The notes under the pieces are model-generated. The model ran no database searches. It was not told where the DNA came from and saw only the letters and a program-made list of their open reading frames with translations. Positions 9,432-25,618 of a stretch of DNA of 64,000 bases are shown piece by piece (the first letter of the stretch is position 1; every line of letters starts with the position of its first letter). The stretch spans positions 3,906,001 through 3,970,000 of the forward strand of contig CM066290.1 in assembly GCA_033816765.1 (NCBI GenBank), given 5' to 3'. The stretch is from Nothopassalora personata. Taxonomy: Eukaryota > Ascomycota > Dothideomycetes > Mycosphaerellales > Mycosphaerellaceae. Made by a program: the position numbers and the translations under genes.

Positions 9432-11345
9432 TCATGGACCTAACGCAGCTGCTGACTTCCAGCGCTCATCGAGCCGACCCTGAGCGAATCGATTCTTCCG
9501 CCTAGCCGCTCCGACTCGCCACGTCTCCCACAGGCTGCGTTGAACACAAAGCTTCATATTCGCACCCTGATCATACATGGCCAGACCGAGAACATCCTTA
9601 GCCTCGAAAGTGCGCGAGCTGGCCTTAGGACTAACGTGCTCGGCTTTGAATTTGCTGTTGACGAAGTGATTGTCCTGTTGGCGATCAGGCCTTGGCGAGC
9701 CGTCTTGAGGTTCGATCTGTGCGGACCACGGCTGGAAGAAGGTGGGATCTGGATATGGGTCCAGTGCCTCTGTGAAGGCGATCCCATAGACGGCGCTTTC
9801 CACCCCGGCATAGACGTATGGCGAGTGGGCTGAAGAAGCTGCGAGAGAGTATATACTGGAGTCGGCAGACCTGTTTCGTCCCTGAGACCAGTTGCTGCCA
9901 CGACTGGTGAATGAGGTGTTGCTGTTGCGTAGGAAGATATTGTAATCACTCTCTGGATCGCAAACTTCGGTTCCCGTGTTTGGCGACTGACTTGTGTGGA
10001 TGTCTTGGTAGCTGTAGCACTTCGCCCGTAGCCGCACGTCAAAAATTTTGAGCAGATTGTGCCTGCTAGTGCCGACCATGAGCTTTTCGCGCCCACGCGG
10101 CAGTATGCTGTAGACAGCACTGTCGTCGGCGGGATCAATGTATGCTTGCTCTACATCACGCGGTGAGCGCAGATCGTGCAATCGCACAATACCATCGTAA
10201 GCTCCAGACAAGAAGACTTGGCCTTGATCATGGGAGGCGATGGAAGATGGGAACGGCACGATAGTGTAGATCGAAGATATGTTCGCCTTCGATAATGATG
10301 TACCGGTGGTATCCAGGTGATCTTGTAAGCAGAACTTACGAATAGGCCTCTGTGTCAGCCCAGATTCAGCGATCGAGTAGATGTGGAGTGGATCCTCAGA
10401 AGGCCCAACACCAACTGCTAGTGTGGTCGGCGAAAGGAAGGCAGTCGACCAGGCTCTATGGTTTGGAGCAGGGTTTCCATCACGGCGGAGTGGTGGTTGA
10501 ATCTCAATCTGACTCGTGGGAGCGATCTTGGACTGATTTGAGTCGACAGTGTAAAGTGCGATCTTGGTATCATCGAGGTTGGCTGCAAGCAGGGTCGGCT
10601 GATCTGGAGTGCGCAGAATGCTGCTTGATCTCACCTTCAGGCCCTGCGTGGCAAAGTAGGAGATGGAGACGTCCTGATTTGGAGAAAAGGTGTCTGGCAG
10701 GCTGATTATTTGCAGGTCTCCATTGGCAGTCCCAGAAATGAAGTTGAGACTCGCATCTGTTCTCCCTTCTTGAGGACGCAACAGGTGCAGCGTTGTCACA
10801 TCGTCTCTGCCCTCGAACGCAGAATGGGGGCGATAGGATATCCACCTTACGCTTTCTTCCGCGCCTTTTTCCGTTTCGCGAATGCACACTTCAGCACCCG
10901 CACTGAAAGCAAGTGTCTCCCTCCTGTCTTCCCATCTGGGCCCAATCTCTTCAAAGACATCGAGTTGGGGTGTGAACCCTATCGTCTGCCCTCTGGGTGG
11001 CTTCCATCGATCGAGCCGCTTGCCGCTAGGGTATGATGTGATGGGTCCTTGAGGTTCAACGTAGCGTGCAACGAAGGCCCGCTTATCCCATGCTTTTGAT
11101 AGAGTAGTCAAGGTGCGGGCATTCTTGGTGTAGGATGGTAGTGTGCTCTGCGGACAGAGTGATGGGAAAGCATTCCTCGCGAATGTCTTCCAGGCGTCCT
11201 TCTCTACCCACGTATGCAATCTCTTGCTTGTTCTGCCTAAGCCAGCAATGGCAGAGGCGGTCGGCAAGTATTTCGTGATATGCTCGAGGAGCTCAGGAGG
11301 GAGATCTGTTAAGGTGGTGCGCTGGGTCTTAGTGTTGTCGGTCAT
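9432..11345 (-). CDS. F-box protein with WD40-like beta-propeller
   Basis: Single exon, 637 residues, ATG at 11345. Residues 12-60 form an F-box (LTDLPPELLEHITKYLPTAS then RTSKRLHTWVEKDAWK), which in SCF ubiquitin ligases binds Skp1. The rest shows WD-like blades, for example GQVFLSGAYDGIVRLHDLRS and GREKLMVGTSRHNLLKIFDV. This suggests a substrate-recruiting adaptor; the substrate cannot be inferred. The C-terminus is basic (RVGAARRKNRFAQGRLDERW). No intron is apparent. The nearest recognised neighbours are the coiled-coil gene 300 bp beyond its 3' end and the Scw1-like gene further upstream. Confidence 0.85.
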   Translation of the reverse strand: MTDNTKTQRTTLTDLPPELLEHITKYLPTASAIAGLGRTSKRLHTWVEKDAWKTFARNAFPSLCPQSTLPSYTKNARTLTTLSKAWDKRAFVARYVEPQGPITSYPSGKRLDRWKPPRGQTIGFTPQLDVFEEIGPRWEDRRETLAFSAGAEVCIRETEKGAEESVRWISYRPHSAFEGRDDVTTLHLLRPQEGRTDASLNFISGTANGDLQIISLPDTFSPNQDVSISYFATQGLKVRSSSILRTPDQPTLLAANLDDTKIALYTVDSNQSKIAPTSQIEIQPPLRRDGNPAPNHRAWSTAFLSPTTLAVGVGPSEDPLHIYSIAESGLTQRPIRKFCLQDHLDTTGTSLSKANISSIYTIVPFPSSIASHDQGQVFLSGAYDGIVRLHDLRSPRDVEQAYIDPADDSAVYSILPRGREKLMVGTSRHNLLKIFDVRLRAKCYSYQDIHTSQSPNTGTEVCDPESDYNIFLRNSNTSFTSRGSNWSQGRNRSADSSIYSLAASSAHSPYVYAGVESAVYGIAFTEALDPYPDPTFFQPWSAQIEPQDGSPRPDRQQDNHFVNSKFKAEHVSPKASSRTFEAKDVLGLAMYDQGANMKLCVQRSLWETWRVGAARRKNRFAQGRLDERWKSAAALGP

Positions 11346-13565
11346 GGTATTGCAGAAACATCTCGAGTCACAGCGCGACGCGAAGGTAAAGTCATGGTGT
11401 GCTCGGAGTAATGATTAGCCGCCTACCAGATGGGGTTTATTAAATAACAGGTGCAGGTAGCTCATCTTTATTCTGGAGACCGGTCTTAAAGTACACCTGG
11501 AATGGCCTGAGGAACAGTGCGATATTGATCTTGGGAGTGGTAGCTATTCCACAATGTGGCTGGCAAAAGACAGTCAAAGCATGAGTGCATTTGAAGATAG
11601 ACAGTACCAACGGCCTCCATCGCGTGGAAGTATACCCACCCAGTAGCTGGGGCCAGTGCCTTCCACAGAATGGACGACATGGAGGATGACCATCTCGAAG
11701 TATACCCACCCAGCTAAACGTGCCATGCTATAATCTGCTCGAGGGCTCCGGTTCCTGCATACTGGCGGCATTGGTCACGGCGGTGAGAATGCATCAACAA
11801 ACAACAACATCTTGGGATCAAGGCGGTACAGTTGGGCTTTTCCTAGAAGCCAAAGATGTTCTCGATTGGTCTTTTCGCGGCTCTACACCTGCCGGAGGAT
11901 GCCGTGTAGGGTTCACGATGTGGCTCTCGTGGTTGGCCAGTGGTCTATTAACGAATCGCACTGTGCGATGGTATCCCAGAGCCAACACCTTCCGGCATCA
12001 AGAGGCTTTGTGGAGTTCCGCGAGGTAGGGGCAACTGGCAACAGGCTGGACAGGAACAATAACTCAGTGCTAGGCCAGGATAGCTATACTGGGAGAGGAT
12101 GACCGATCGCTATACGAGGAGAGGGGATGCTTGAAGCTACGAGCTCCCAAGCCGACCGCTGAGGAGACCGCTATCTGATTGCTTCACAACAACGATGACA
12201 CGCGCGGCGGGGATGGCTTGGCTTCGTCGCAGAAGCCCATACTATCATCAGATATGGACGTAGAACTATACAGGCTACATGACTCGTCGTCAACCATCCA
12301 CTCTACAACACCCACCAACCGATTGCATCCCATGCGCCCGTACAGCATCCACACCTCGCACATCGCCCGACTCGCTCCCACGTAGCAACAAATGCTCACA
12401 ATACTGTATACAACACATACGTACGAAATACCCAACAGCCGGGTAGCTTCTCAACAGACTGCATGATGACAAGTGTCATGATCGTCGCAGAAGGCCGAAA
12501 GGTGATGGATCGACAAGCAAGGCTTGATGAGAAAGCGGTCAGCAAAAGAAGAAAGAGAGCCGCAAGTCCAGTCAGCATCGCAGTGCGGTTCGGGAGATGC
12601 AACATGCAGCTTCGCGAGAAGTCAAAAAGGGTCCCACTAATCCCACTGACGCTGACTCACAGCATTGCCTGGGAAAGGGTCATCATCTTCTCTAGGCCGC
12701 GACTCAGACACTTTGGTGAAGAAGCATCTCACAGTTGGATGAAGGTGAAACGGAAATGTTTAGATCGTCCCATTCATGCAAATGTGATACACGGCGCAGT
12801 AGGCGCAAACCATATCCCTGTCTACTGATTCGAGAGCAAATGATGTTTTTCCATACTGCTCCACCAATAAAATGCACACATCCCAGCCAACCACATGACA
12901 AACGCTAAGCCAGTCGTAATTGTAACTATTCTCTCCTTCCATCTTATTCTTTGGGTAGTGATACCCTTCACATTCACCCTGCCTCATGCATACGAATAGT
13001 GTCTTCTTCCGCGTCCTGCAAGAAAGATGCACTCTCCCCCAGTCCCGGCATGCCTGCCCACATGCTTTTTACCGATACAATCCAAGAGCGATGCTGTAGT
13101 TCCAAAAAGAACGCGATATGAGAGAAACCACACCCAAGTGGCCGGGTTGTGTGGAGAGGCCGATGATGTTGATGATGACTTGACGTTTGATGATTGTGTC
13201 ACAATGATTCGTGGAGGCATTTCGATGAAAGGCCCAGAGCACGTTATGCTGACGCGTCTTGCTCTGACCGCCTTGTATATGACCTGTACGGCCCAAGCGT
13301 AGAAGTGAGTCGACCGTAAACTCCAGACAACGCCGAGTAGTAATAGATTCCGGGTTCTCTGCCCATGGGATACCAGTTTCGCGCAAAGGGGGAATCTCGC
13401 ACCGCGGAAAACACAAACAATAAGCCTCCGATGAAATATGCCGCGGGTAACGTGTACATGCGCCGATTGTGTGATAAGAGGTGATTTCAATGAAACGTGG
13501 ATGGCGTGCAAGGGTCGTGAGGAATATGTCGAGGTCGTGAAGAGGAGTGACATGGAAAAGCTCCT
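11346..13565 (-). other. Long intergenic region; possible unresolved membrane-protein gene on the minus strand
   Basis: No gene can be modelled with confidence. 11346-12180 holds a 17-bp direct repeat (GAAGTATACCCACCCAG at 11627-11643 and 11697-11713) and short frames. Between 12180 and 13460 several minus-strand frames contain hydrophobic stretches, such as MLTGLAALFLLLLTAF near 12575 and YTLPAAYFIGGLLFVFSA near 13455, with nearby candidate donors and acceptors. A multi-exon membrane-protein gene is possible, but I could not find a consistent set of splice phases. Confidence 0.25.
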
Positions 13566-15464
13566 CTAACGACTATTTTGGTAGTTTTGGTAGTGGTAGC
13601 CATCCAGGTAGTCGTTGCCATTCTGATACATGGCGTCGTTGTGTTGGGTGTGCTGCCCCTGATACTCGTTTCCAGCGGATCGAGTGTTCGGCTGGTTGTA
13701 AGACTGTCCATTCTGGTGCTGTTCCTGCTGGCTTGTAGAGTAGCTCCTGCGACTGTCTTTGCCGAACGTACCATTGCCGAGGGAAGGTGGAACACCTCCT
13801 GAAAAGTTAGTCCTGGTAGCCATCTGAGACATGTAATCCGTGGAAGGCGCACTGAAAGGATTGCTAAACATGCTGTCCATGGCACCTGCTGGAGGCGAGC
13901 GATACTGGACAGCACCACCGCTATTGAGGAAGCTAGATGGAGATCCCAGGCCTGGGGGAGGACCGGAGACAGCACTCATTGCTCCAAATCCAGGAGACAT
14001 AGCTTGAGGTGACATGACAGCGTTGGGTCCCAGGCCATTGGTCTGGCCTGCACGAACACCCAGAGGGTTTTTGGAGAAGCTCAACCGAATCCCTCCTTTG
14101 ACGCTGTTGTGTAGTGGATGCCCGTAAAGCTCGTTCAGTGCCTTTGTTGCGAAGGAAATATCCTCGAACTCGACGAAGCACATTGGGCCATTCTGCTTCG
14201 TTCTGAAGCAAAGCCTTCTGTACCCGCGCTGCTTCATAAACAGTGACTTCAGCTCGTCTTCGGATGTGTCGACCGGAAGGTTTCCGACGTAGAGAGTATT
14301 GCAGGGCGGGTTCTGATCCGCGGGGTTGACAGGCGGATACTGCACCTTCGGGTAGTTTGACGAGTATGGTGTGCTTTGTCCAACGTTCTGTCCACTGCTG
14401 GGATGTGCGGTAGAGCCAATGCTCTGATTTCGGTTGGGTCTGGGCGAAGTATAGCCATTTGCGACGGGACCCCCAAGATTGTTGTACGAACAGTCTGCAG
14501 AACCACCCAAGGAGGGGCTGCCAAGGTGACCTGCCAAGACTGATGGGCCGGTGACTCTGTGTCCGGCAGGCTGCTGGCCACTCTTCGCGTAAGCCACCGG
14601 ATCTATTAGCAGCATCTCATCGTCGCCGTTGTCGTCGTTGATCACTGATTTGCCACTGACCCGATGGCTGCCATTGACGCCATTCGCAAGCGGTGACTGA
14701 GGAGAGAACAGGTTCTGATAGTGAGCGCTGTTCTCTGGCAGTGGAAAGTCACCTGTGGTTCCGGAACCTGGAAGAGATGGCGAGATCCTTTCCCCAGTGT
14801 GGAACGCACTGTTAAATCGTGATCTCCCAGGCGGTCCACCTCCCGAGCTGGCAGAGGACGTGGAGCTCGTCTGCGTACGCGACGTAAGACCATCGATGGT
14901 GTTGCGCCTCTCGAAAGCTCCCATTGCATTGGCATTGTGTGCCTCCACGATCATGTTAGCCTCCTTGGTGGCGTTAGGCTTGCCGTGCAATTTCTGTTGC
15001 GCCTCCAAAGCCCCGGCTGGGGTCTGAAAGTACGCAATTGCCGCGGCAAATCCTTGGTCGTCTGGATAGAGTGAATGAGTGAAATCTGCTTGAAGAAGTT
15101 CTTCTGCGAAGAGCAACATGCTGTTGAGTGCCGCTGAATCGGTCGTTGGTGGTAGTTTGCGAATCAAGACTGCAGGGGCATGGCGGAGATCCATTCCAGA
15201 GGTAAGTGGATCTGAGGCACTGGGCATAAGCGATGGCATGTTGCCGGCTTTGCGATCTGAAGGATGCCGTTCAGCCGTGGGTGAAGTGCCATAGATCTGC
15301 GCGGAAGCACCGGCAGCAGACGGCTGGCCAAAGACGTCCGGTTTGAATGGTGGTGTTGGAGGGGACGTGCTGGTCGTGCTGGTCGTGCTGTATGCGCTGC
15401 GTGAGTACATGGCCGCTTGCTGGGCGCGATTGGTGCTATTGGCCGGCTTGGGCGGTTCACCCAT
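13566..15464 (-). CDS. scw1: RNA-binding protein of the Scw1/Whi3 family
   Basis: Single exon, 632 residues, ATG at 15464 (a GTG three codons upstream is not used). A weak N-terminal RRM-like region is followed by long Ser/Pro/Asn-rich linkers. The strong C-terminal RRM at about residues 385-470 has RNP2 [10 protein letters not shown] and an RNP1-like [11 protein letters not shown], ending [13 protein letters not shown], the arrangement typical of Whi3/Scw1 proteins. In yeasts these proteins bind mRNAs that govern cell-cycle entry, morphogenesis and cell-wall integrity. The C-terminal 120 residues are Gln/Asn/Tyr-rich and probably disordered, as in condensate-forming Whi3 proteins. The gene has several kilobases of gene-free DNA upstream. 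Confidence 0.85.
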   Translation of the reverse strand: MGEPPKPANSTNRAQQAAMYSRSAYSTTSTTSTSPPTPPFKPDVFGQPSAAGASAQIYGTSPTAERHPSDRKAGNMPSLMPSASDPLTSGMDLRHAPAVLIRKLPPTTDSAALNSMLLFAEELLQADFTHSLYPDDQGFAAAIAYFQTPAGALEAQQKLHGKPNATKEANMIVEAHNANAMGAFERRNTIDGLTSRTQTSSTSSASSGGGPPGRSRFNSAFHTGERISPSLPGSGTTGDFPLPENSAHYQNLFSPQSPLANGVNGSHRVSGKSVINDDNGDDEMLLIDPVAYAKSGQQPAGHRVTGPSVLAGHLGSPSLGGSADCSYNNLGGPVANGYTSPRPNRNQSIGSTAHPSSGQNVGQSTPYSSNYPKVQYPPVNPADQNPPCNTLYVGNLPVDTSEDELKSLFMKQRGYRRLCFRTKQNGPMCFVEFEDISFATKALNELYGHPLHNSVKGGIRLSFSKNPLGVRAGQTNGLGPNAVMSPQAMSPGFGAMSAVSGPPPGLGSPSSFLNSGGAVQYRSPPAGAMDSMFSNPFSAPSTDYMSQMATRTNFSGGVPPSLGNGTFGKDSRRSYSTSQQEQHQNGQSYNQPNTRSAGNEYQGQHTQHNDAMYQNGNDYLDGYHYQNYQNSR

Positions 15465-19500
<4,036 letters not shown>

Positions 19501-19529
19501 TGTTTGAGCGGTACTCACATGATACTGCA

Positions 19530-20600
19530 ATTTGCCTTCACCATTAACGCCATCGACCTCGTTCAGCATCTGGTAGTTCCAGAAAGCACTGCCGGAGGCA
19601 TACTTATTGTACGTGTATCATTGAGTATTGTATAGTCTATGGGAGTCACATTAGCTGGGTTCTTTAATGATTAGAATGAGTATGAGTCGTACCTCTTCCG
19701 GTCAGATAGAGTGTTATTGTCGAGACCCCCTAAGGACCACTTGTCCGACGGTAGATGGGGAACTGAGAGCAAGCTAGCTATGGGTACGACCAACTTCGGA
19801 ACCCTTTCAACATACCTTCCCATCACCGGCGCCAAAGGACTTGGCTTGGCCACAGATGGCGGACGCCACATACTGGCTGTGAATTCCAGATGCGGGCGAA
19901 GAAGTAAATTTAAGAATTCAACACCATGTCAGTATCAGCCGGATAGTAAATCAACCAGTACCTTTCGCTAAAGAACGAGTCTTGCAGCATGAGTTGGATG
20001 CCTAGTGATCACGTATGTCAACATTAATCTTCAGTAACCCTACTGTATGTAAGAACCACACTCACGCGTATCTATCTTGGCAATGCCATCGAGACATCCG
20101 TAAATGTACTTGTTTACCATCAGCAGCGAGACTTTCTAGCGTGGCGAACGGCGAAGTTGTCGGAGTCTTCGTTGATAGGGGCGATGGTCGAGCTGTTGAT
20201 GTGGTCGGGCCTTTGGATCGAGTCGAGGATCGAGTCGATGACTTGCCAGGAGTAGTCTAATCTGGTCCGGTTCTGGAACCAGACATCGTGTCCGAATGCC
20301 TCGCCGATTTGCAGGGTGTTGATTCCCTCCGGGAGAGAGTGTAGTCCCAGAACGACGTGCATGCCGTACTACTCAACGGTATATTTGGAGATTTGCACCA
20401 CGAGGTATTGCTGCTGGTCGCCAACAAGTCCGACCCGAAACCAGCGAGCTCCATTCATTCCAGGACATCAGTGAAGCCTCCTGTGCCTGCCTACCGGCTC
20501 TGGCTTTGCGTCTGGCTCCAGGACCTCTGCACGACGTTTCAGCACCGGGACGGGCAGCTTGGCAAGTTCGTAGACTGGAAGACTTACGAGGTCTTCGGTG
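19530..20600 (-). pseudogene. Decayed GH5 exo-1,3-beta-glucanase-like gene
   Basis: Minus-strand pieces appear in the order of a fungal GH5 glucanase: ARWFRVGLVGDQQQYL (20374-20450), GMHVVLGLHSLPEGINTLQ then GEAFGHDVWFQN and TIAPINEDSDN (20150-20365, including the acid/base-type NE), GCLDGIAKIDTR, IQLMLQDSFFSERYW, YYPADTDMVL, QYVASAICGQAKSFGAGDGK, NNTLSDRKR, and YASGSAFWNYQMLNE (19530-19605). In-frame stops at 20369-20371 and 19910-19912 and frame changes between pieces show it is broken. Family enzymes remodel or digest beta-1,3-glucan. Some frame changes coincide with GT..AG pairs and are probably old introns. Confidence 0.75.
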
Positions 20601-21114
20601 TCAATACATCGGCGCCTGGCTGAGGCTCGAACAGGAACAGAACTACGACACGAGGTGGTGGGCCATTAGTATTGAAAACTATCCTGATGGATGCACTTGG
20701 TGAGGTGCTGTTGGCTTTGACAACTGTGGCCCGCCTCTTCTCGAGAAGAGGCTTGGTGACTGCATCACGAAGAGCCAGATTGATACCATGGGCATGCTCA
20801 AGATTAATCCTCTCCGGATTCCCAACCACCTGTGCTGCCTCGGTTGAGCTCCCTGACTAGAATCGCTACCGTATGTATCCGATACGTGCAACATGGAAAG
20901 TATTGAGCCCCGACTGACTTTCCCTAGTCGGCTGGGTAATGCCGGATGCACCATCCTCTTTGTGTCTCGGAACCACTTGGTACGTCCAGCTAGCATGAGA
21001 AGGCTCTAGTGGTGAGCAGAGTGACTTGCGGTACTGTGTCTGCGGTTCCTCTTTCAGAATTGCAGCATGCGCAGCAAAGACCAAAGCCACTACTGCTGAA
21101 GCTGTGCAGTGCAT
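20584..21114 (-). CDS. Possible secreted protein or 5' part of the adjacent pseudogene
   Basis: An ATG at 21114 on the minus strand opens MHCTASAVVALVFAAHAAIL, a convincing signal peptide. A later frame (20829-20584) reads PERINLEHAHGINLALRDAV and runs to a GTAAGT donor. A plausible acceptor lies between them (TAGTCAG near 20852), but the phase is uncertain. These could be the 5' exons of the decayed glucanase gene or a separate small secreted protein. I do not recognise the family. Confidence 0.3.
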
Positions 21115-21934
21115 AGTAGTTACTGGAAGGGATGGAAGGCAGTCTGCGAAGAACGACTAAGTAGACCAGGCGAGCAGACTTGACCATATTGCTCAGCTTA
21201 AGGAACTACTGCCTCCGCCTTCATCGGTCTACGTCCTGGTAATGAGCTGGGTACATCTTCCCAGGGCGACCTCTCTGGAAATTTAAGGCAGTCGACACTT
21301 TCTTAGATAACAACAATCGATCACGTCCGGTCCGTCCGAGTGCTGGCGTCAGCAGAGATGCCAAAAAAAAAACTTCGCAAGCCGACCCTTTGGTGTGCCG
21401 ATGAAAGAGGTGCATGCTTCATTGGCATCTTCGGACCGGACCAGGAGGGTTGCAAGAGAAGCGATGGCATACCGTCTGCCGTGTGTTATGGCTACGAAAA
21501 GAGCAGAGCCTTACGGTGTGTTGCGGGAAGTTGAATGAAGCTATCAAGCAGCCAGAGCCAGTACAAGTATCAATGGTCAGTACAATGCTGTGCCGTTCCA
21601 TCATCTATACATCGCAGCAAGTTGTTGAGCAACGGTTGAGAAATCCGATACGGTCGTGAATGTTGAATCCCCGTCGGCTTGCCGCGCATGGAAATTGACA
21701 AAGGATGTGACAACAGGGTGGACAGAGATTGTGTCGGTATTGAGGAAACAGGATACTGATGTTGCGTGGTCTCAGGCAGTGCCCACAACTCATTCAATTA
21801 ATCAGTAATCAAAAGCACCCAGGTACCTAAGAAATCCCTCCTCTCGCGGGGTATCTCCTCCTCCGTCAACACCTTGGCGCCTTACTCAAATAGCTGGCAA
21901 AGTCAGCTAGCGTTCTAGCTCATGATGACGGAAC
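21115..21934 (+). other. Intergenic region
   Basis: Only short frames on both strands and a nine-base A run near 21362. It holds the 3' flank of the annexin gene at its right end. Nothing else is seen. Confidence 0.5.
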
Positions 21935-23402
21935 CTAAGAGGAGAGAAGTACCACCATGAGCTTCTTGTAGTCGCCAGAAGTTTCGCCCTGGACGCGAGC
22001 AGACAGATCTCGCTTGTGAAAGTGCTTGTAAGCGGCCTTGGCTTGATGTAGGCGCTGCTTGTCCCAATGTATGGCGACGATCCGGCGGATCAAGGCCTCA
22101 TCTTTCGTTCCCATCCCGGCCATGGCTTGCTCGAGTCTGTCGGCATCGTGCTTCGCAGGATCGGTGGCTGATCCGACCATGAAGAGCAGAGCGTCTTCCA
22201 TGTGGCCTGAGAAGTCTTTCTTTATAACGTCCTCGAGCGATTTGTGGTACTTCTGTCTGTACGCGTGCGAGATTGCACGGATTTGCCCATTGCTCCTGGA
22301 AGTGAGAATCGTGCATACTAAATCAATGTCAGAACGTGCCTGTCAGTATCAAGTTATGCCCAAGGTGCAACTTACCTGTCAGTTGATCTGTGCCAGTGCG
22401 ACCCTCGGTTGCGCCGTAGATGTCCCTCACCCAAGTGTCGACTTGTTGCGGCAGAACTGGCGCAGACTCCTCTTCACGCCTTGCGGCCATGACCATGTCG
22501 TACATTCGTTCCGTCTTCGCGGAGAGATCACCCTTGACATCACTCTCGAGCGACTTTCTGTACATCTGCTGATAGTGCGCTTTGATGGCGTTCATGTCCG
22601 CGTTCGATCGGCCGAGGAGCACATCGTCGAGCGCGCTCTCCTTTGTTCCGGCACCCGCGATCGCCTGTCTGACTACATGGCAATCCTGGGCGAGTGGACC
22701 ACGAATTATGGCCTCGAGACCTTCTCGGAAGTAGCCAGAGGTCTCCGAGTGTACGTCTTTCATGAGATCACGCTTGTGTCGTTGATGGTAGGCCTGCTTG
22801 AGACCCTCAATTTCTAATGGTCCGAGAGGCGCCAAGGCACGAATCAGTCGGTCCTCATTGGTGCCAAATCCCTTCATAGCTGCACGGCACTCATCTGCAG
22901 CTCGTGACATATCTGTGGGACATCTTTGTCTGAGATCATAGCCGGGTGAGGGCATTGCTGGTGGACCTGCTGGTGCTCCGTATCCTTGTTGTGGCGGAGG
23001 TTGGCCATAGCCGCCCATTGGAGGCGGTTGTCCATATCCGCCCGCTTGAGGAGGTGGCTGTTGTCCATAAAGTGCTTGACCTGGGGGCGGACCGTAGCCA
23101 TGTCCTTGGGGCGGGTAAGGTGAATGTCCTTGTGGCGGAGGTGCCCCATATGGAGCGCCATAGCCTTGGCCAGGAGGAGGTCCGTAGCCTTGCTGTGGAT
23201 ATTGCTGTTGATTCATTGGTGGTGGATAGCCTCCCTGTTGTGGAGGATAAGCTGGAAACTGGTCAGCAGGTGGTTCTTTTATCTCGCAGTAACCTCACAT
23301 GCGCGATGACATGGCGCACTCCTTCACGAACTTACGTGGCTGTTGTCCATAGCCATACTGTCCCTGCGGAGGCGGGCCACCGGGTGGAGGGTAATATGAC
23401 AT
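21935..23402 (-). CDS. Annexin with proline/glycine/tyrosine-rich N-terminal tail
   Basis: Three exons on the minus strand: 23402-23336, 23251-22376 and 22317-21935 (introns 84 and 58 nt), giving 441 residues. The N-terminal 100 residues are repeats of PPQGYG/GQPPP type, as in fungal annexins and annexin A7/A11. Four annexin repeats follow, marked by MKGFGTNEDRLIRAL, IAGAGTKESALDDVL, a divergent third repeat (VDTWVRDIYGATEGRTGTDQL) and MAGMGTKDEALIRRIVAIHW. The GxGT loops in repeats 1, 2 and 4 are calcium/phospholipid sites; repeat 3 has EGRTGT instead. Annexins bind acidic membranes in a calcium-dependent way and act in membrane traffic and repair. The intron 2 splice gives a continuous third repeat. 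Confidence 0.9.
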
Positions 23403-24431
23403 GATCTCAGAAGTCCAGCTGGGTATGGATGTACCTGCGCAGGGAGATTGTGGCTCTGTCAGTGGCTCAAGAATGCGAATGCGTCCTGTTCGCTTTGAAG
23501 GAGGCAACGAGGGGTAAGATATTGGGGATGGGGTTGTGGCTATGTAGGTGCACAAGAGCCGTTAAGAAGGCGACGTCGCGTGATTGTCACTGCCTGCTTT
23601 GTATTACGTAGAACTAGAGGGGCTGAATTCGCCGCAGCTCTAGTTCTAACACAACACAACCTCCGAAGGAACACACTTGTGGACGCATTGCTTCATAGCG
23701 CGCGCGATCCTTCCTGCGCCGCAATGCAAAATCTGCTATTGCTCTGCCGATGCTCCGGCTTTCCCTCTGAATATGCTACTGATAGTACACGTGGAAGTGG
23801 AGGTGGCGGTGGCGGTGGCGGAGGAAACATAGTCTTATGTGGCGGAATCTCTTGGCTCTTGTCACCACCAAGGGCACTTCTACCTCAGCCGTTCTTCGCA
23901 ATCCTTGTTGGCGCAAACCATACCGCTCGCACCAATCTCTGCAGTGCTACACGATGACACAGATCTCGTGACAGCAGTCTCAGAGCAACCATTCCTGGAG
24001 GGTTCAGCAACCATATACAGTTCGCACTGGTTCGCACGCACGCTTTAAGCGGGGACATGCCGGTCGTGCAGAGGTTCTGACCACACGACATCATGAGTTT
24101 GTCCTACTTCTATGGGCTAGTTTTGGCTGTTGCGATCCCATGCGGCTGGCAGGTGTTCTTTGTCGACCCTGTAGTGGCTGCCTTGCATTGTCCTGCCTTG
24201 TACTACCCACACGATTCCCGCCCCCCCCCCCCGATCGCACCAAACCTTTCTCTTGGACACGTCGGACTACATTCCGAGAGACATCCTACTTCTACATATT
24301 TCCCTCCCCGTGGCTTTCCTGGGCCCGGGTCTATACTTCTCAAAGCCCCGCTAATCTTGCCACACAAGTAGGCATCATCCTCGAGATCCTGCTACGCCTA
24401 ATCACAATATCCCAAACACCTATCAGTAAAA
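23403..24431 (+). promoter_or_regulatory. Divergent intergenic region between annexin and a disordered-protein gene
   Basis: This 1029-bp stretch separates the start of the annexin gene (minus) from the ATG at 24432 (plus), so it should contain both promoters. It has a GGTGGC-rich run near 23800-23820 and a run of about 12 C at 24221-24232. No gene is seen in it. Confidence 0.5.
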
Positions 24432-25172
24432 ATGGAGAATACCCTTCTACAGCAGCAACAACAGCCAGACCATTATCGCCCGACTGCCGCCGAGAATATG
24501 GCGCAACATGTACTCAGACCTCAACTTGCACCACGATCACGCTCTAGGGGCAGCTCGATTGCATCAAGATACCCTCCCGATGGCCCTCCCGATGGATACC
24601 CAGCCCGCCCAAGCGCAGAAATGCCGAGGAGCGAAGACTACTTGACACCATATCGCCGCCCTTCAAATACCGAGATGATCCTGCATCAACGTCCAAGATC
24701 ATCTTCGGGCTCAAGACCACCATCGCTGAGTTACACTCCAGCAGTGCCAGAGCAGTATCAAGCTCCTGCGGGAACCGGACGATGTCTACACCCTGCTCAG
24801 CTTGGAATAAGTCATCCTAACACGCCATCGCCGAGAATGTCTTCGGACGGCTATGACCAGAGACCTGCACGGCTGCGTTACGACTCGAACGCGTCCCATA
24901 GATCTGAAAGGTCTGGGATCAGTTCGCATGGTCGGCGATCTCATGAGTCGAAGCAGGAACGGCGTGAACGACAAGGTCGATCGGGGCGGCCAGTGTCAGT
25001 GCCCAGGAATCATAATTTGAATGATGACTATACCTTGACGCGGCGCGAGACACCGAGGGGGTAGGTTGAGATTTTCATTCTCTGAAGTGTTTCGCATGCT
25101 AATCATTATTCCAGATACGGCAGCTCATTGTTTTCGATATTCGAGGGCATCAAGAGGGCGTGGAAGAATTAG
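24432..25172 (+). CDS. Intrinsically disordered hypothetical protein
   Basis: Two exons, 24432-25060 and 25115-25172, joined by a 54-nt intron (donor GTAGGT, acceptor ATTCCAG) into 228 residues. The first 200 residues are Gln/Pro/Ser/Arg-rich with no predicted globular core (for example SRSRGSSIASRYPPDGPP). The second exon adds a short conserved-looking amphipathic end, YGSSLFSIFEGIKRAWKN. A disordered body capped by a short helix suggests a scaffold or peripheral membrane-binding protein, but that is speculation. The splice is supported by the sensible C-terminus it creates. Confidence 0.65.
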
Positions 25173-25618
25173 TGTTTCTGGACCGCTCACGCTTTGCATT
25201 TATGATACCCATTTTGCATCGGACGGAGTTGCGGCCATATAGAAGTGGGATTGAAGGCATGAACCTTGATCATATTGCATGTGATAGACAGTAAAACAGA
25301 GAATGGACCATAGTTGCAATGTCCTCTCTGGTGAAGGCATATCACTTGAAGATCATGCGTCGCTTCGCGTCTAAGCTGTTCAATGCGAGGCGGAGCCTGA
25401 GATTTATAGTCGCATTCCAGTAAGAGCCAGAGTCTGGATCACTGTAGGATGTCATGATGGTGGCTCCACGCGGCAGGATGGGTGTTCGTGACCAAACAAA
25501 AGAAACATCCCATGCCTTGATTCTTCTATCACTTATATAAACGCTTCTTCACGACCATGACCTTGCTCCCTCTTGCCTCTTTGCTTGATAACGTTCCGGC
25601 AGACATTTGAGATGTGAT
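25173..25618 (+). other. Intergenic region between convergent genes
   Basis: The 3' flanks of the disordered-protein gene (plus) and the COX7a gene (minus). No gene or repeat seen. Confidence 0.5.

Noticed and set aside
12984..13553. 189-codon minus-strand frame
   Set aside because: Competes with two other minus-strand frames over the same bases, none with a consistent splice model; kept only as a possible unresolved gene.
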